Shown here: positions 8,845 through 17,804 of the stretch, piece by piece | How positions within the stretch are numbered: position 1 is the stretch's first letter | How the letters are laid out: every line of letters starts with the position of its first letter | Origin: Sphingobacteriales bacterium | GTDB lineage: Bacteria > Bacteroidota > Bacteroidia > Sphingobacteriales > Sphingobacteriaceae | DNA: 64,000 bases | Direction of reading: 5' to 3' | Assembly (NCBI GenBank): GCA_028288165.1 | Contig: JAQBOG010000023.1 | Span: forward strand, 62,001 to 126,000 | The notes under the pieces: model-generated | Seen by the model: only the letters and a program-made list of their open reading frames with translations | What the model was told of the DNA's origin: nothing | The model's database searches: none | Translations under genes and position numbers: made by a program

Positions 8845-10566
8845 CTACTTAAACCATTCAAGTACATCCTCTTTCTGAGGCATGGTAACTTCAAGTTTCA
8901 TTTTTTTACGCATGCCTCCCAAGTCATTAAATACCTTGTTCGGATTAGCAGCTTTTAAATCTTCTACGGTATTGAAACCCATTTTATTTAAAACTTGAAC
9001 CCATTCTGAAGGAACACCTATTGCGATAAAATCTTCTACAGTAGTTACTTTCGCTTTCTTTTCCGGACGCATTTGTGGGAAAAACAGAACTTCCTGAATA
9101 GTACTTTGATTGGTCATCAACATCACTAATCTATCAATACCAACGCCTAAACCAGAGGTCGGGGGCATGCCATATTCCAGAGCACGTAAAAAATCTTCAT
9201 CCATAGCCATTGCCTCTTCATCACCGCGGCCAGCAAGTAACAACTGGTCTTCTAAACGGCCACGTTGATCAACTGGATCATTCAGCTCTGAATATGCATT
9301 CGCAATTTCCTTACCCATCACAAATAGTTCAAATCGCTCTACTAATCCCTCTTTGCTGCGATGTTTTTTAGCAAGTGGTGTCATTTCAATCGGGTAGTCA
9401 GTGATGTAAGTGGGTTGTATTAAAAATTCTTCCACCTTCTCACTAAAAATTTCATCAATCAATTTCCCACGCCCCATAGTTTCATCAATCTCAATACCGA
9501 GTTGATTACAGGTATTGCGTAAAGCAGCCTCATTCATTGCTGAAACATCAATCCCGGTATACTTCAAAATAGAATCATACATAGAAAGCTTTTCATAAGG
9601 TCCGGCGAATTCAATCTCTTGTTCGCCAACCTTAATTTTGGTTTGGCCATGTACAGCTACAGCGATTTTTTCTAAGCATTCCTCTACCATAGCCATCATC
9701 CAGATATAATCTTTGTAGGCCACATAAATTTCCATCGCTGTAAATTCTGGATTATGGGTACGGTCCATGCCTTCATTTCTAAACATCTTTCCAAACTCAT
9801 ACACCCCATCAAAACCAGCAACAATTAGCCGTTTAAGGTATAATTCATTGGCTATACGCAAATATAAAGGCATATCCAACGTATTGTGATGCGTAGTAAA
9901 TGGACGTGCTGCAGCGCCACCATGTATCGGCTGTAAAATGGGAGTTTCAACTTCCATCCAACCTTGATTATTGAAATAATCCCGCATGGTGTTTATCACC
10001 TTTGAGCGGTTAATAAATATTTGTTTGTACTCTGGGTTTACTGTTAAATCAACATAACGTTGGCGATAACGCATTTCCGGATCTGTGAAACCATCATGAA
10101 TCTGTCCGTCATCTTCACGTTTGACAACGGGAAGTGGTTTTAAAGATTTTGATAAAATTTTCATCTCACTTACGTGGATTGATATTTCACCCGTTTTGGT
10201 TGTAAAAACATATCCCTTTACACCGATAAAATCACCATGATCTAATAATTTTTTGAAAACGATATTATAAAAAGATTTATCTTCTCCCGGACAAAGTTCA
10301 TCCCGATTTAAGTATGCCTGAATCCGGCCAGTAGCGTCTTGTAATTCAACAAAAGAAGCACTCCCCATGATACGGCGTGTCATGATACGGCCTGCAAAAC
10401 TGATGTTTTTGTAAGAAGTTTTATCTCTTTCGTAATTATCCTTTATATCCTTGGCTGATACATTTACTTCAAATGCTTCGGCAGGATAGGGATCAATACC
10501 CATTTTGCGAAGTTCTGCCATCGCCTCACGGCGTAATATTTCCTGTTCAGATAATCCGATACTCAT
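8845..10566 (-). CDS. lysS: Lysyl-tRNA synthetase, class II
   Basis: A 573-residue enzyme that charges tRNA-Lys. The N-terminal OB-fold (about residues 50-170) contains [19 protein letters not shown]. The class II core has motif 1 ([20 protein letters not shown]), motif 2 ([20 protein letters not shown]) and motif 3 ([16 protein letters not shown]). It ends with an extra domain of about 65 residues after LFFPQMRPE ([32 protein letters not shown]), longer than the roughly 505-residue E. coli enzyme; it resembles a helix-hairpin-helix or small helical domain. The start is an ATG 15 bases after a -7 box, leaving a very short leader. Confidence 0.97.
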   Translation of the reverse strand: MSIGLSEQEILRREAMAELRKMGIDPYPAEAFEVNVSAKDIKDNYERDKTSYKNISFAGRIMTRRIMGSASFVELQDATGRIQAYLNRDELCPGEDKSFYNIVFKKLLDHGDFIGVKGYVFTTKTGEISIHVSEMKILSKSLKPLPVVKREDDGQIHDGFTDPEMRYRQRYVDLTVNPEYKQIFINRSKVINTMRDYFNNQGWMEVETPILQPIHGGAAARPFTTHHNTLDMPLYLRIANELYLKRLIVAGFDGVYEFGKMFRNEGMDRTHNPEFTAMEIYVAYKDYIWMMAMVEECLEKIAVAVHGQTKIKVGEQEIEFAGPYEKLSMYDSILKYTGIDVSAMNEAALRNTCNQLGIEIDETMGRGKLIDEIFSEKVEEFLIQPTYITDYPIEMTPLAKKHRSKEGLVERFELFVMGKEIANAYSELNDPVDQRGRLEDQLLLAGRGDEEAMAMDEDFLRALEYGMPPTSGLGVGIDRLVMLMTNQSTIQEVLFFPQMRPEKKAKVTTVEDFIAIGVPSEWVQVLNKMGFNTVEDLKAANPNKVFNDLGGMRKKMKLEVTMPQKEDVLEWFK

Positions 10567-10580
10567 GTTTAAAATTTTTG

Positions 10581-10607
10581 CAAAAATAAGAATTCATTTC
10601 AATTCAA
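10581..10607 (-). promoter_or_regulatory. Candidate promoter of lysS
   Basis: On the minus strand the -7 box TATTTTTG (10588-10581) matches TAnnTTTG; a TTG lies 16 bases upstream. The predicted start is about 9 bases before the lysS ATG. Confidence 0.4.
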
Positions 10608-10655
10608 CGGTGGTATCATTGAATCGTTTACAGCTGATTAAACTTTGATTAAATG

Positions 10656-12569
10656 TTATTCGCTATCTACACTGTTTGTATATAGTTGATTGATAACATC
10701 AGCATATTTCTTTTCGATAACTTTCCTTTTGGGTTTAAGAGTTGGTGTAATTTCCCCATCTTCTAGGCTAAATGGATTACGTTTAATTATAAAGTTTTTG
10801 ATACGTTCGAACTTTGCAAGTTCATTTGATAGTTTTTTAATGTCTTGATTTATCCAATCGTATATCTCTTTATTTTCTACAAATATATCTTGATTTTTAA
10901 AAAAGTCTTCTTTCAGGCCGAATGTTTCTTGCAAAGTTTCTTTGCCAGGAATTATAATAGCGGTAACATATTCCTTTTTATCACCGATCAAAAAAACTTG
11001 TTCAATTTTAGGACTCTTCAAGTAGGTGTTTTCTATAGGAGTAGGGTATATGTTCTTACCATACGAGTTTACGAGCATGTTCTTGATTCGATCAGTAATT
11101 TGGAGATTGCCTTTTAAAAATCTGCCCACATCGCCCGTATGGAACCAACCATCCACATCGATGACCTGAGCGGTTTCCTCTGGTTTTTGCCAATAGCCTT
11201 TCATAACACAGTGGCCTCTAACAATTATTTCTCCTTCATCACATTCAAAATCTTCATCAAAAGAATCATAAGTTTGCACGGAAATATGTTCTTTGGTTTC
11301 CACATCTTGTATGGCTACTTCAATTCCTGGGATAATTCTTCCTACAGTTCCATAAACCTGGCGATGAATTTCGGTTACGGACATTACCGGCGATGTTTCT
11401 GTCAGACCAAAACCCTCTAAAATTTTAATGCCAAGGTTTCCAAAAAACTCACCTACGTTTTTGGGAAGAGCCGCACCGCCAGAAAGCATAAATTTTAGTT
11501 GCCCGCCTGTTTTTTCTTTTATTTTACTGAATACTAGCTTGTCGGCAAGCTTATTTTGAAGGCCTAAAATCAATCCCGGGTTTTTACCGGCTTCTTTTAT
11601 TTTTCTGTAAGATTCCCCGGTTTTTAACGACCATAAAAATATTTTCGCCTTTGCTCCACCAGCACTGGTTCCTGCTTTTATAGCTTTATCATGTATTCGC
11701 TCTAATAAACGCGGTACGCAACTCATTACTGTTGGTTTAACTTCAGCCATGTTTTTAGCCAGAAGTTCCAGGCTTTGAGAAAATGCTATTTGACATCCCT
11801 TTGCACAACAAACATGATAAGTAGCTGTTCGTTCAAAAACATGTGAAAGCGGTAAAAATGACAGAAACACATCCGTTTTATCAATAATTGGAATTTGAAT
11901 TAAACATACTCTGACATTCTCTACTAAATTAGAATGTGTGAGCATTACTCCCTTCGGAGTTCCTGTAGTACCGGAAGTATAGATTAACGATGAAAGATCA
12001 TGAGGTAAAACCTCTTTTCTTCTTTTCTCAATATCGCTTTTATAGAATTCGAGCCGAGTTAAACCCTCAGCAATTAACATGGTGAAATTTAAGATACCTG
12101 CATTTACTGGTGCATTAGGTATGTGTTTTTCATAATCCGGGAACGAAGGAATTACCCTTAGAAGCTCAGGGCAATTATTTGCAATTTTTAAGACCTTTCG
12201 AAACAGAAAAGGGTTTCCAATTAATAGTGTTTTAACGCCTGAGTCTTTAAGAATATATTCGATCTCAGTTTCAGAAAGCGTAGGGTAAATTGAGACATTT
12301 ACAGCACCAATCTGCTGTAAACCTTGATCATAATAAATGTATTCCGGAGAATTTTCGATTAATAAACCAATTCTATCCCCTTTGCAAATTCCTAATTCAA
12401 GAAAATAACTAGAAACAGCATCAGCGGTATTTAAAACTTGGTTATAGCTAATTTCCTCCCAATGGTCTTTTACTTTTTGTTTCAAAAAGGTGCGTCCCTC
12501 ATCATGAACATTGCTTACTACATTTCGCAGTAATAGAGGTATGGTATTCACGCTTTTATTAAGACCCAT
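10656..12569 (-). CDS. Long-chain fatty-acid--CoA ligase (AMP-forming)
   Basis: A 637-residue ANL-superfamily acyl-CoA synthetase that activates fatty acids to acyl-CoA. The phosphate loop is LIYTSGTTGTPKGVMLTHSN; the adenine motif is GFGLTETSPVMS; the hinge region reads GWFHTGDVGRF, followed by DRIKNMLVNSYGKNIYP. The length of about 640 and the gate-like insert around VPRLLERIHDKAIKAG fit the FACS (FadD15-like) group that prefers long chains. I choose the ATG at 12569 (MGLNKSVNTIPLLLRN); the frame extends 49 codons further but into iscA, across a clear terminator. It probably feeds beta-oxidation or phospholipid synthesis. It lies downstream of the isc cluster but beyond its terminator. Confidence 0.92.
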   Translation of the reverse strand: MGLNKSVNTIPLLLRNVVSNVHDEGRTFLKQKVKDHWEEISYNQVLNTADAVSSYFLELGICKGDRIGLLIENSPEYIYYDQGLQQIGAVNVSIYPTLSETEIEYILKDSGVKTLLIGNPFLFRKVLKIANNCPELLRVIPSFPDYEKHIPNAPVNAGILNFTMLIAEGLTRLEFYKSDIEKRRKEVLPHDLSSLIYTSGTTGTPKGVMLTHSNLVENVRVCLIQIPIIDKTDVFLSFLPLSHVFERTATYHVCCAKGCQIAFSQSLELLAKNMAEVKPTVMSCVPRLLERIHDKAIKAGTSAGGAKAKIFLWSLKTGESYRKIKEAGKNPGLILGLQNKLADKLVFSKIKEKTGGQLKFMLSGGAALPKNVGEFFGNLGIKILEGFGLTETSPVMSVTEIHRQVYGTVGRIIPGIEVAIQDVETKEHISVQTYDSFDEDFECDEGEIIVRGHCVMKGYWQKPEETAQVIDVDGWFHTGDVGRFLKGNLQITDRIKNMLVNSYGKNIYPTPIENTYLKSPKIEQVFLIGDKKEYVTAIIIPGKETLQETFGLKEDFFKNQDIFVENKEIYDWINQDIKKLSNELAKFERIKNFIIKRNPFSLEDGEITPTLKPKRKVIEKKYADVINQLYTNSVDSE

Positions 12570-12619
12570 TATGCAGCTTAAGATTAAAATTTTACAATCA
12601 ACAAGTATACAGATTACCC

Positions 12620-12652
12620 TTAAAAAAGAAAAGAGCTCTTTTGGAGCTCTTT
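12620..12652 (-). terminator. Terminator after the isc cluster
   Basis: AAAGAGCTC (12630-12638) pairs with GAGCTCTTT (12644-12652). On the minus strand it is followed by a T-rich tail. It lies 20 bases after the iscA stop. Confidence 0.8.
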
Positions 12653-12672
12653 GAAATAAATATGAATTGTTT

Positions 12673-12999
12673 TTAAACCGAAAAACTTTCACCACAACCA
12701 CAAGTTCGGGTTGCATTAGGGTTATGGAAATTGAAACCTTTACCGTTTAAACCATCAGAAAAATCAAGTTCTGTACCAGCAAGATATAAAAATGATTTCA
12801 TATCTAATGCCATACGTACACCTTGATCTTCAAAGAATTGATCGCCTGGTTTTTCTTCATTATCGAAATCAAGTTTGTAGGATAAGCCAGAACATCCACC
12901 ACCTTGAACTGAAACACGAAGGAAATGTGAATTATCTAATCCATTCGTCTGCTTGAGTAATTCTACCTGCTTTTTAGCTTTATCTGTTACTGTAACCAT
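12673..12999 (-). CDS. iscA: IscA/HesB-type iron-sulfur cluster carrier
   Basis: A 108-residue A-type carrier that receives Fe-S clusters from the scaffold and passes them to apoproteins. The three conserved cysteines are C36 (QGGGCSGLSY), C100 and C102 (TRTCGCGESFSV), one position off the E. coli IscA numbering (C35, C99, C101). It is the third gene of the minus-strand iscS-iscU-iscA cluster. The gap from iscU (138 bp) is unusually long and holds a pair of inverted, degenerate GAGATTT-type repeats, so it may be expressed less tightly with iscU. The start is MVTVTDKAKKQ. Confidence 0.95.
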   Translation of the reverse strand: MVTVTDKAKKQVELLKQTNGLDNSHFLRVSVQGGGCSGLSYKLDFDNEEKPGDQFFEDQGVRMALDMKSFLYLAGTELDFSDGLNGKGFNFHNPNATRTCGCGESFSV

Positions 13000-13008
13000 A
13001 ATTTTAAG

Positions 13009-13137
13009 ATTTGAGATTTAAGATTTGAGATCTGAGAGTTTACCTCGAAACCTCAAAATATCAAACTTTTTTCTTCTAATTGAATTGATATATATCTGAT
13101 TTCGCAAATCTCATATCTATCATCTCACATCTAATAA
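13009..13137. repeat. Inverted pair of degenerate 'TTTGAGAT' repeats between iscU and iscA
   Basis: At 13009-13038 there are tandem copies of an AGATTTGAGATTTA-like word. At about 13096-13137 the opposite strand carries the related words AGATGTGAGATGATAG and ATATGAGATTTG. The two arms face each other and could form a long imperfect hairpin filling almost the whole intergenic region. Confidence 0.6.
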
Positions 13138-13551
13138 TTAGTGATGTGATTTCGCTACTTCGAATGCCTCTAAACCATTTTTAACACGATAATCATTTAT
13201 TGCTGCTTTGATTGCATCTTCTGCTAATACAGAGCAGTGAATTTTCACTGGTGGCAATGCTAGTTCTTCAACAATATCCATATTGTCGATTTTCATAGCA
13301 TCATCTATTGATTTACCTTTTAACCACTCTGTAGCTAATGAGGACGATGCAATTGCAGATCCACAACCGAAGGTTTTGAATTTAGCATCAGTGATCACAT
13401 TATTGCTATCTACCTGAATCTGTAAACGCATTACGTCGCCACATTCCGGAGCGCCAACTAAACCAGTACCAACACTGTTTTGTGATTTGTCTAACGTACC
13501 AACGTTACGAGGATTGGTATAATGATCGATAACTTTATCTGAATAAGCCAT
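13138..13551 (-). CDS. iscU: Iron-sulfur cluster scaffold protein IscU
   Basis: A 137-residue scaffold on which Fe-S clusters are assembled from IscS-supplied sulfur. Its ligands sit at the same positions as in E. coli IscU: C37 (GAPECGDVM) with D39, C63 (FKTFGCGSAIASSS) and H105-C106 (PPVKIHCSVLAED). The PPVK segment that binds the HscA chaperone in proteobacteria is preserved (LPPVKIH), although no hscA or hscB is in this window. It lies 64 bp downstream of iscS in the same direction. Confidence 0.97.
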   Translation of the reverse strand: MAYSDKVIDHYTNPRNVGTLDKSQNSVGTGLVGAPECGDVMRLQIQVDSNNVITDAKFKTFGCGSAIASSSLATEWLKGKSIDDAMKIDNMDIVEELALPPVKIHCSVLAEDAIKAAINDYRVKNGLEAFEVAKSHH

Positions 13552-13592
13552 AGCTTTATGTTTTTAAGTGTATAATTTTATTATGTGTATTC

Positions 13593-13615
13593 TCCCCTTC
13601 AAGGGGCGAGGGGGC
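13593..13615. repeat. C/G-rich palindromic repeat between iscS and iscU
   Basis: CTCCCCTTCAAGGGG followed by CGAGGGGG, directly abutting the iscS stop codon. It is the same type of CCCCTT-AAGGGG hairpin as the two copies inside pbpC (57765-57900). It could attenuate transcription between iscS and iscU. Confidence 0.65.
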
Positions 13616-14827
13616 CTAGTGCTCAGCCCACTCAACTGTATCTAAATCAATTCCTTCCTTAAACATTTCCCATAGTGGGGAAAGGTCGCGAAGGTGATTA
13701 ACAGCTTTTTTAGTTTGTTCAATTGCATAGTCTACTTCTTCTTCTGTTGTAAAGCGTCCTAATCCATAACGGATGGAAGAGTGAGCTAAATCATCAGATA
13801 AACCTAAGCTTTTTAAAACGTATGAAGGCTCAAGCGAAGCAGAGGTACATGCAGAACCTGAAGAAACAGCTAGATCCTTCATAGCCATCATTAAACCTTC
13901 ACCTTCCACATATTTGAATGAGATATTTGCCACATGCGGTAATCTATGCTCCACATTACCATTTACATAGCTTTCTTCCAATACAGTAAGAGAAGCTTGT
14001 AGTTTATCGCGTAAAGCGGATAAACGAATTGCCTCTTCATTCATCTCTAAACGACATAATTCGGCAGCTTTACCTAAGCCAACAATGCCAGGAACATTTA
14101 AAGTACCTGAACGCATGCCTCGTTCGTGGCCACCACCATCTATCTGTGCGGTAACTTTAACTCTAGGGTTTTTGCGACGTACGTATAAAGCACCAACACC
14201 TTTAGGCCCATACATTTTATGTCCGCTAAAAGCCATTAAATCGATCCCATCCGCATTGACATCCACAGGTATTTTACCAACTGCTTGAGTTGCATCTGTC
14301 ATAAATAATGCGCCATGCTTATGAGCTATCGCGGATATTTCTTTTACCGGTTGAATAACACCAATCTCATTATTACCATACATGATGGCAATTAAAATAG
14401 TTTTTTCAGTTACTGCAGCTTCTAATTCAGTAAGATCTATTAAACCATCAGATTTAACAGGAAGATATGTTACTGAGCCGCCTAGTTTTTCAACATGTTT
14501 ACATGCATCTAAAACAGCTTTATGTTCTGTAACGCAAGTGATAATATGATTACCTTTATCCTTATACATTTCAAACACGCCTTTGATAGCAAGATTGTCG
14601 GATTCAGTTGCACCAGAAGTGAAAATAATTTCTTTTTCATTGGCACCAATAAGCTGAGCTACTTGTTCGCGGGCATAATCTACGCCTTCTTCAGCAGCCC
14701 ATCCAAATGCGTGGTTCCTGCTAGCTGCATTGCCAAATTTTGCATTAAAATAAGGTAACATAGCTTCTAAAACACGTGGATCCATTGGAGTGGTAGCGTT
14801 ATTATCTAAGTATATTGGAAGGTTCAT
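13616..14827 (-). CDS. iscS: Cysteine desulfurase IscS
   Basis: A 403-residue PLP enzyme (class V aminotransferase fold) that removes sulfur from cysteine for Fe-S cluster and tRNA thiolation. It begins with the typical [27 protein letters not shown] and MYGNNEIG line the cofactor site; the PLP lysine is in [15 protein letters not shown]; the persulfide cysteine is C327 in [17 protein letters not shown], one off the E. coli C328. It is the first gene of a reduced isc operon (no iscR, hscAB or fdx). A -7 box (TATATTTG) is 30 bases upstream. It is divergent from mce. Confidence 0.97.
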   Translation of the reverse strand: MNLPIYLDNNATTPMDPRVLEAMLPYFNAKFGNAASRNHAFGWAAEEGVDYAREQVAQLIGANEKEIIFTSGATESDNLAIKGVFEMYKDKGNHIITCVTEHKAVLDACKHVEKLGGSVTYLPVKSDGLIDLTELEAAVTEKTILIAIMYGNNEIGVIQPVKEISAIAHKHGALFMTDATQAVGKIPVDVNADGIDLMAFSGHKMYGPKGVGALYVRRKNPRVKVTAQIDGGGHERGMRSGTLNVPGIVGLGKAAELCRLEMNEEAIRLSALRDKLQASLTVLEESYVNGNVEHRLPHVANISFKYVEGEGLMMAMKDLAVSSGSACTSASLEPSYVLKSLGLSDDLAHSSIRYGLGRFTTEEEVDYAIEQTKKAVNHLRDLSPLWEMFKEGIDLDTVEWAEH

Positions 14828-14856
14828 TGTTGTTTGTATTGATTATAATTAAAGCA

Positions 14857-14884
14857 CAAATATACACAAAAAAAATAGTACAAA
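14857..14884 (-). promoter_or_regulatory. Candidate promoter of the isc cluster
   Basis: On the minus strand TATATTTG (14864-14857) matches the -7 consensus, with TTTG (14884-14881) 16 bases upstream. Confidence 0.45.
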
Positions 14885-14946
14885 TTATGTTCAAGTATTA
14901 GGCTATTCCGCTTAAAATGGTCATTTTTATGACATATTTGAATGTT

Positions 14947-15354
14947 ATGTATGATATAGAACACATAGGAATTGCTGTTAAAAGTTTAGAGATAGCAGGT
15001 GGTATTTATAGTAAATTATTAGGTGTCGAGGCGTACAAGCAGGAGTTTGTAAATACGGAGGAAGTACTCACAGAATTTTACAAGGCAGGTAATCAGAAGG
15101 TTGAATTGCTACAAGCAACATCACCTGACAGTGCTATTTTCAAATTTATAGAAAAGCGGGGAGAGGGAATTCATCATATTGCCTTTAAGGTTGATGATAT
15201 TGTGAGTGAAATGGAACGATTGAAGTTGGAAGGTTTCACTTTAATAAATGATGTGCCCAAAAAAGGTGCTGACAACAAGATGGTTTGTTTTATACATCCA
15301 AAGGGGACAAACGGTGTTTTAATTGAACTTTGTCAGGATATTAACGAGGAGTAA
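14947..15354 (+). CDS. mce: Methylmalonyl-CoA epimerase
   Basis: A 135-residue vicinal-oxygen-chelate protein that interconverts (R)- and (S)-methylmalonyl-CoA, linking propionyl-CoA and succinyl-CoA metabolism. It has the family start (MYDIEHIGIAVKSLE), the metal-ligand His of EHIGIAV, a second His in GIHHIAFKVDD, and the C-terminal Glu ligand in GVLIELCQ. Two in-frame ATGs lie upstream (14917, 14929), but homologues begin at this point, so I take 14947. Methylmalonyl-CoA mutase is not in the window. Confidence 0.9.
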   Translation: MYDIEHIGIAVKSLEIAGGIYSKLLGVEAYKQEFVNTEEVLTEFYKAGNQKVELLQATSPDSAIFKFIEKRGEGIHHIAFKVDDIVSEMERLKLEGFTLINDVPKKGADNKMVCFIHPKGTNGVLIELCQDINEE

Positions 15355-15471
15355 AACTTGAATAGAAGCCACAAGATCAACATCAATAAATTTTACACAG
15401 CCCGCGATGTTACACACTATTTTTAATTTGAAAATATATTTCTAATCTCAAAAGAATATTCTATATTTGCG

Positions 15472-15479
15472 CCTCTTAA
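15472..15479 (+). promoter_or_regulatory. -7 box of the L31 gene
   Basis: TATATTTG followed by CGCC, a close match to the TAnnTTTG consensus, ends 14 bases before the ATG. No good -33 TTTG is seen at standard distance. Confidence 0.45.
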
Positions 15480-15493
15480 AAGCATTGAATACG

Positions 15494-15742
15494 ATGAAAG
15501 CGGAAATACATCCAAAAAATTATAGATTAGTTGTGTTTAAGGACATGTCTAACGAATACTCATTCTTAACCAAATCTTGCATCGATACTAAAGAAAGCAT
15601 TAAATGGGAAGATGGTAATGATTACCCTCTAATTAAATTAGAGATCTCACATACTTCTCATCCATTTTATACTGGTAAGATGAAACTTGTTGATACGGCA
15701 GGACGGATTGATAAATTCCGTAATCGTTACACGAAAAAATAA
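15494..15742 (+). CDS. rpmE2: 50S ribosomal protein L31, type B
   Basis: An 82-residue ribosomal protein of the zinc-free type B group: it starts [18 protein letters not shown] and contains [34 protein letters not shown] and the terminal [10 protein letters not shown]. It has only one cysteine, so the CxxC zinc site of type A L31 is absent. An in-frame TTG 9 codons upstream lies within the promoter region and is not used. The gene is monocistronic, with a -7 box before it and a terminator after it. Confidence 0.96.
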   Translation: MKAEIHPKNYRLVVFKDMSNEYSFLTKSCIDTKESIKWEDGNDYPLIKLEISHTSHPFYTGKMKLVDTAGRIDKFRNRYTKK

Positions 15743-15766
15743 TATCCATATAAGAAAATATTGTTT

Positions 15767-15800
15767 AAAAGTCCCGGTTTACTAAATCGGGACTTTTTTT
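15767..15800 (+). terminator. Terminator after the L31 gene
   Basis: AAAAGTCCCG pairs with CGGGACTTTT around an 11-base loop and is followed by a T run. The last T of the run is also the first base of the next gene's -7 box. Confidence 0.9.
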
Positions 15801-15807
15801 ATTTTTG
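15800..15807 (+). promoter_or_regulatory. -7 box of the GlmU-like gene, suggesting a leaderless mRNA
   Basis: TATTTTTG matches TAnnTTTG and ends only 5 bases before the ATG at 15813, so the transcription start would fall at or next to the start codon. Confidence 0.35.
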
Positions 15808-15812
15808 CGGAC

Positions 15813-16991
15813 ATGAACATCATCCTATTTGACGATTTAAATAGACAAAATTTATTCCCACTAACTTTTACAAGGCCTGTATCTCAAATCCGCATTGGCA
15901 TATTCACAATTGCCGAAAAATGGGAGAAGTATTTCGGGGCTAAAGTTTCCTTTAAAACGGAAGAATATCTTCAAGAGAAGTTTCCTAAAATATTATCTAC
16001 CCAAAACTTACTCATTAACGCTTCCATTTGCCCAGATGAAAACTTGTTAGAAGCGATTGACAAATTACAAGAAGGAGACGCATTAATTTCGGAAAGCATA
16101 CTGCTGGCAGTAAAGTTGAATGAAAATGCCGCTCGTTCCTTTGATCCTTCCGACATTGATCCTTATCGTAAGCAACAATATATTACGCCTTTTACAAAAA
16201 TCTCTTATCCTGAAGACATTTTTAAAAACAACGATATTGAATTGAGGAAGGACTTTCTTTTGGTTTCTAAGGGAAGATCTTCTGCAAATTTAAGTTGTAC
16301 AAATACCATTTTAGGGGATAATATTTTTGTTGAGGAGGATGCCGAGGCAGAGTGTTCTGTTTTTAACACTAAACAAGGCCCCATTTATTTGGGTAAAAAT
16401 TCATCGGTATGGGAGGGAAGTCTTATTAGGGGATCTTTTGCATTGTGCCACGATTCCCAAATAAAGATGGGGGCGAAAATATATGGTCAAACAACAATAG
16501 GCCCTTTTTCAAGGGTTGGTGGCGAAATCAATAATGCAGTGATATTTGGATATTCATCAAAAGGACATGATGGCTATTTGGGAAATTCAGTTCTGGGCGA
16601 ATGGTGTAATATGGGCGCTGATAGCAATAATTCTAATTTGAAAAATAATTATGCTGAAGTAAAGCTTTGGGATTATAACAAAAACGGATTTAGGAAAACT
16701 GGTTTGCAGTTTTGTGGCCTTATAATGGCAGATCACGCCAAATGTGCTATAAACACCATGTTTAACACAGGAACTGTGGTAGGAGTGAGTGCAAATGTTT
16801 TTGGTGCAGGTTTCCCGCGTAATTACATACCTGATTTTTCTTGGGGTGGTGCTCATGGCTTTGAAGTTTATACTTTGAACAAGATGTTTGAAACTGCTGA
16901 AAAAGTTTTCGAAAGACGCGAATTGAAATTCAATGATGTGGAGAAGAACATTTTGCGTAAAGTTTTTGAGCTGACTGATAATAATAGATGA
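15813..16991 (+). CDS. Bacteroidota-type GlmU-like sugar nucleotidyltransferase/acetyltransferase
   Basis: A 392-residue protein that I recognise as the alternative GlmU family of Bacteroidetes. The N-terminal half starts MNIILFDDLNRQNLFPLTFT followed by RPVSQIRIGIFTIAEKWE, a shortened nucleotidyltransferase-like domain. The C-terminal half is a left-handed beta-helix (hexapeptide repeats around residues 165-340: VFNTKQGPIYLGKNSSVWEG, IKMGAKIYGQTTIGPFSRVG, MFNTGTVVGVSANVFGAG). The proposed role is UDP-GlcNAc formation from glucosamine-1-phosphate. It probably begins an operon with tpiA, prmA and mpl. Confidence 0.85.
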   Translation: MNIILFDDLNRQNLFPLTFTRPVSQIRIGIFTIAEKWEKYFGAKVSFKTEEYLQEKFPKILSTQNLLINASICPDENLLEAIDKLQEGDALISESILLAVKLNENAARSFDPSDIDPYRKQQYITPFTKISYPEDIFKNNDIELRKDFLLVSKGRSSANLSCTNTILGDNIFVEEDAEAECSVFNTKQGPIYLGKNSSVWEGSLIRGSFALCHDSQIKMGAKIYGQTTIGPFSRVGGEINNAVIFGYSSKGHDGYLGNSVLGEWCNMGADSNNSNLKNNYAEVKLWDYNKNGFRKTGLQFCGLIMADHAKCAINTMFNTGTVVGVSANVFGAGFPRNYIPDFSWGGAHGFEVYTLNKMFETAEKVFERRELKFNDVEKNILRKVFELTDNNR

Positions 16992-17034
16992 TAAAAGAAC
17001 GAATTGTAAATTAAGATCATAAATAAATAAGAAA

Positions 17035-17799
17035 ATGAGAAAAAAAATTGTTGCTGGTAATTGGAAAATGAATATGGATTATCCTTCAGGGTTGAGTGTG
17101 TTTTCTGAAATAATTAATATGGTTAAAGACGAAGTTACTGGTAGTCAGCAAGCTATTGTTTGTTCGCCATACATTCATTTAAGCAGCCTGGCACAACTTG
17201 CAAAATCAAACTCTCAAGTTAGTGTTGGTGCTCAAAATTGTCATCAGGCAGAGTCTGGTGCTTACACGGGAGAAATTTCTGCTTCACAAATCAAATCGGT
17301 AGGTGCTGAATACGTAATCATTGGCCACTCAGAACGTCGTCAATATTTTGGTGAATCTGATGCTCTTCTTTCTGAAAAAACTGTGATCACTTTAAAAAAC
17401 GGTCTTACTCCAATTTTTTGTATCGGTGAAACGTTAGAACAAAGAGAAGGAAATACGTATTTTGATGTTATTAAAGAACAGTTAACAGGTGGCGTTTTTA
17501 ACCTGTCGGCTGATGATTTCGCTAAAATTGTTTTAGCATACGAGCCAGTTTGGGCTATTGGTACTGGTTTAACTGCTTCTCCAGAACAAGCACAAGAAAT
17601 TCATGCATTTATCCGTAAAGAAATTGCAGTTAAATATGGTCAGGAAACAGCTGATGAGACTTCTATTTTGTATGGAGGGAGTTGCAACCCGAAAAATGCC
17701 GCCGAATTATTTTCACAAACTGATATTGATGGTGGTTTAATTGGTGGTGCTTCTTTAAAATCACGCGATTTTGTAGACATCATAAAAGCATTCAATTAA
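17035..17799 (+). CDS. tpiA: Triosephosphate isomerase
   Basis: A 254-residue TIM-barrel enzyme interconverting dihydroxyacetone phosphate and glyceraldehyde-3-phosphate in glycolysis. The catalytic residues are visible: N9 and K11 in [10 protein letters not shown]98 in [13 protein letters not shown] and E170 in [11 protein letters not shown] (loop 6 hinge GTGLTAS). The phosphate-binding YGGS is followed by [10 protein letters not shown] rather than the more common VKPxN. It lies 43 bp after the GlmU-like gene and 5 bp before prmA, so it is in one transcription unit. Confidence 0.97.
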   Translation: MRKKIVAGNWKMNMDYPSGLSVFSEIINMVKDEVTGSQQAIVCSPYIHLSSLAQLAKSNSQVSVGAQNCHQAESGAYTGEISASQIKSVGAEYVIIGHSERRQYFGESDALLSEKTVITLKNGLTPIFCIGETLEQREGNTYFDVIKEQLTGGVFNLSADDFAKIVLAYEPVWAIGTGLTASPEQAQEIHAFIRKEIAVKYGQETADETSILYGGSCNPKNAAELFSQTDIDGGLIGGASLKSRDFVDIIKAFN

Positions 17800-17804
17800 T
17801 AAGA

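Noticed and set aside
12570..12716. 49-codon N-terminal extension of the acyl-CoA ligase
   Set aside because: It crosses a clear terminator and overlaps iscA; the ATG at 12569 gives the family-like N-terminus.
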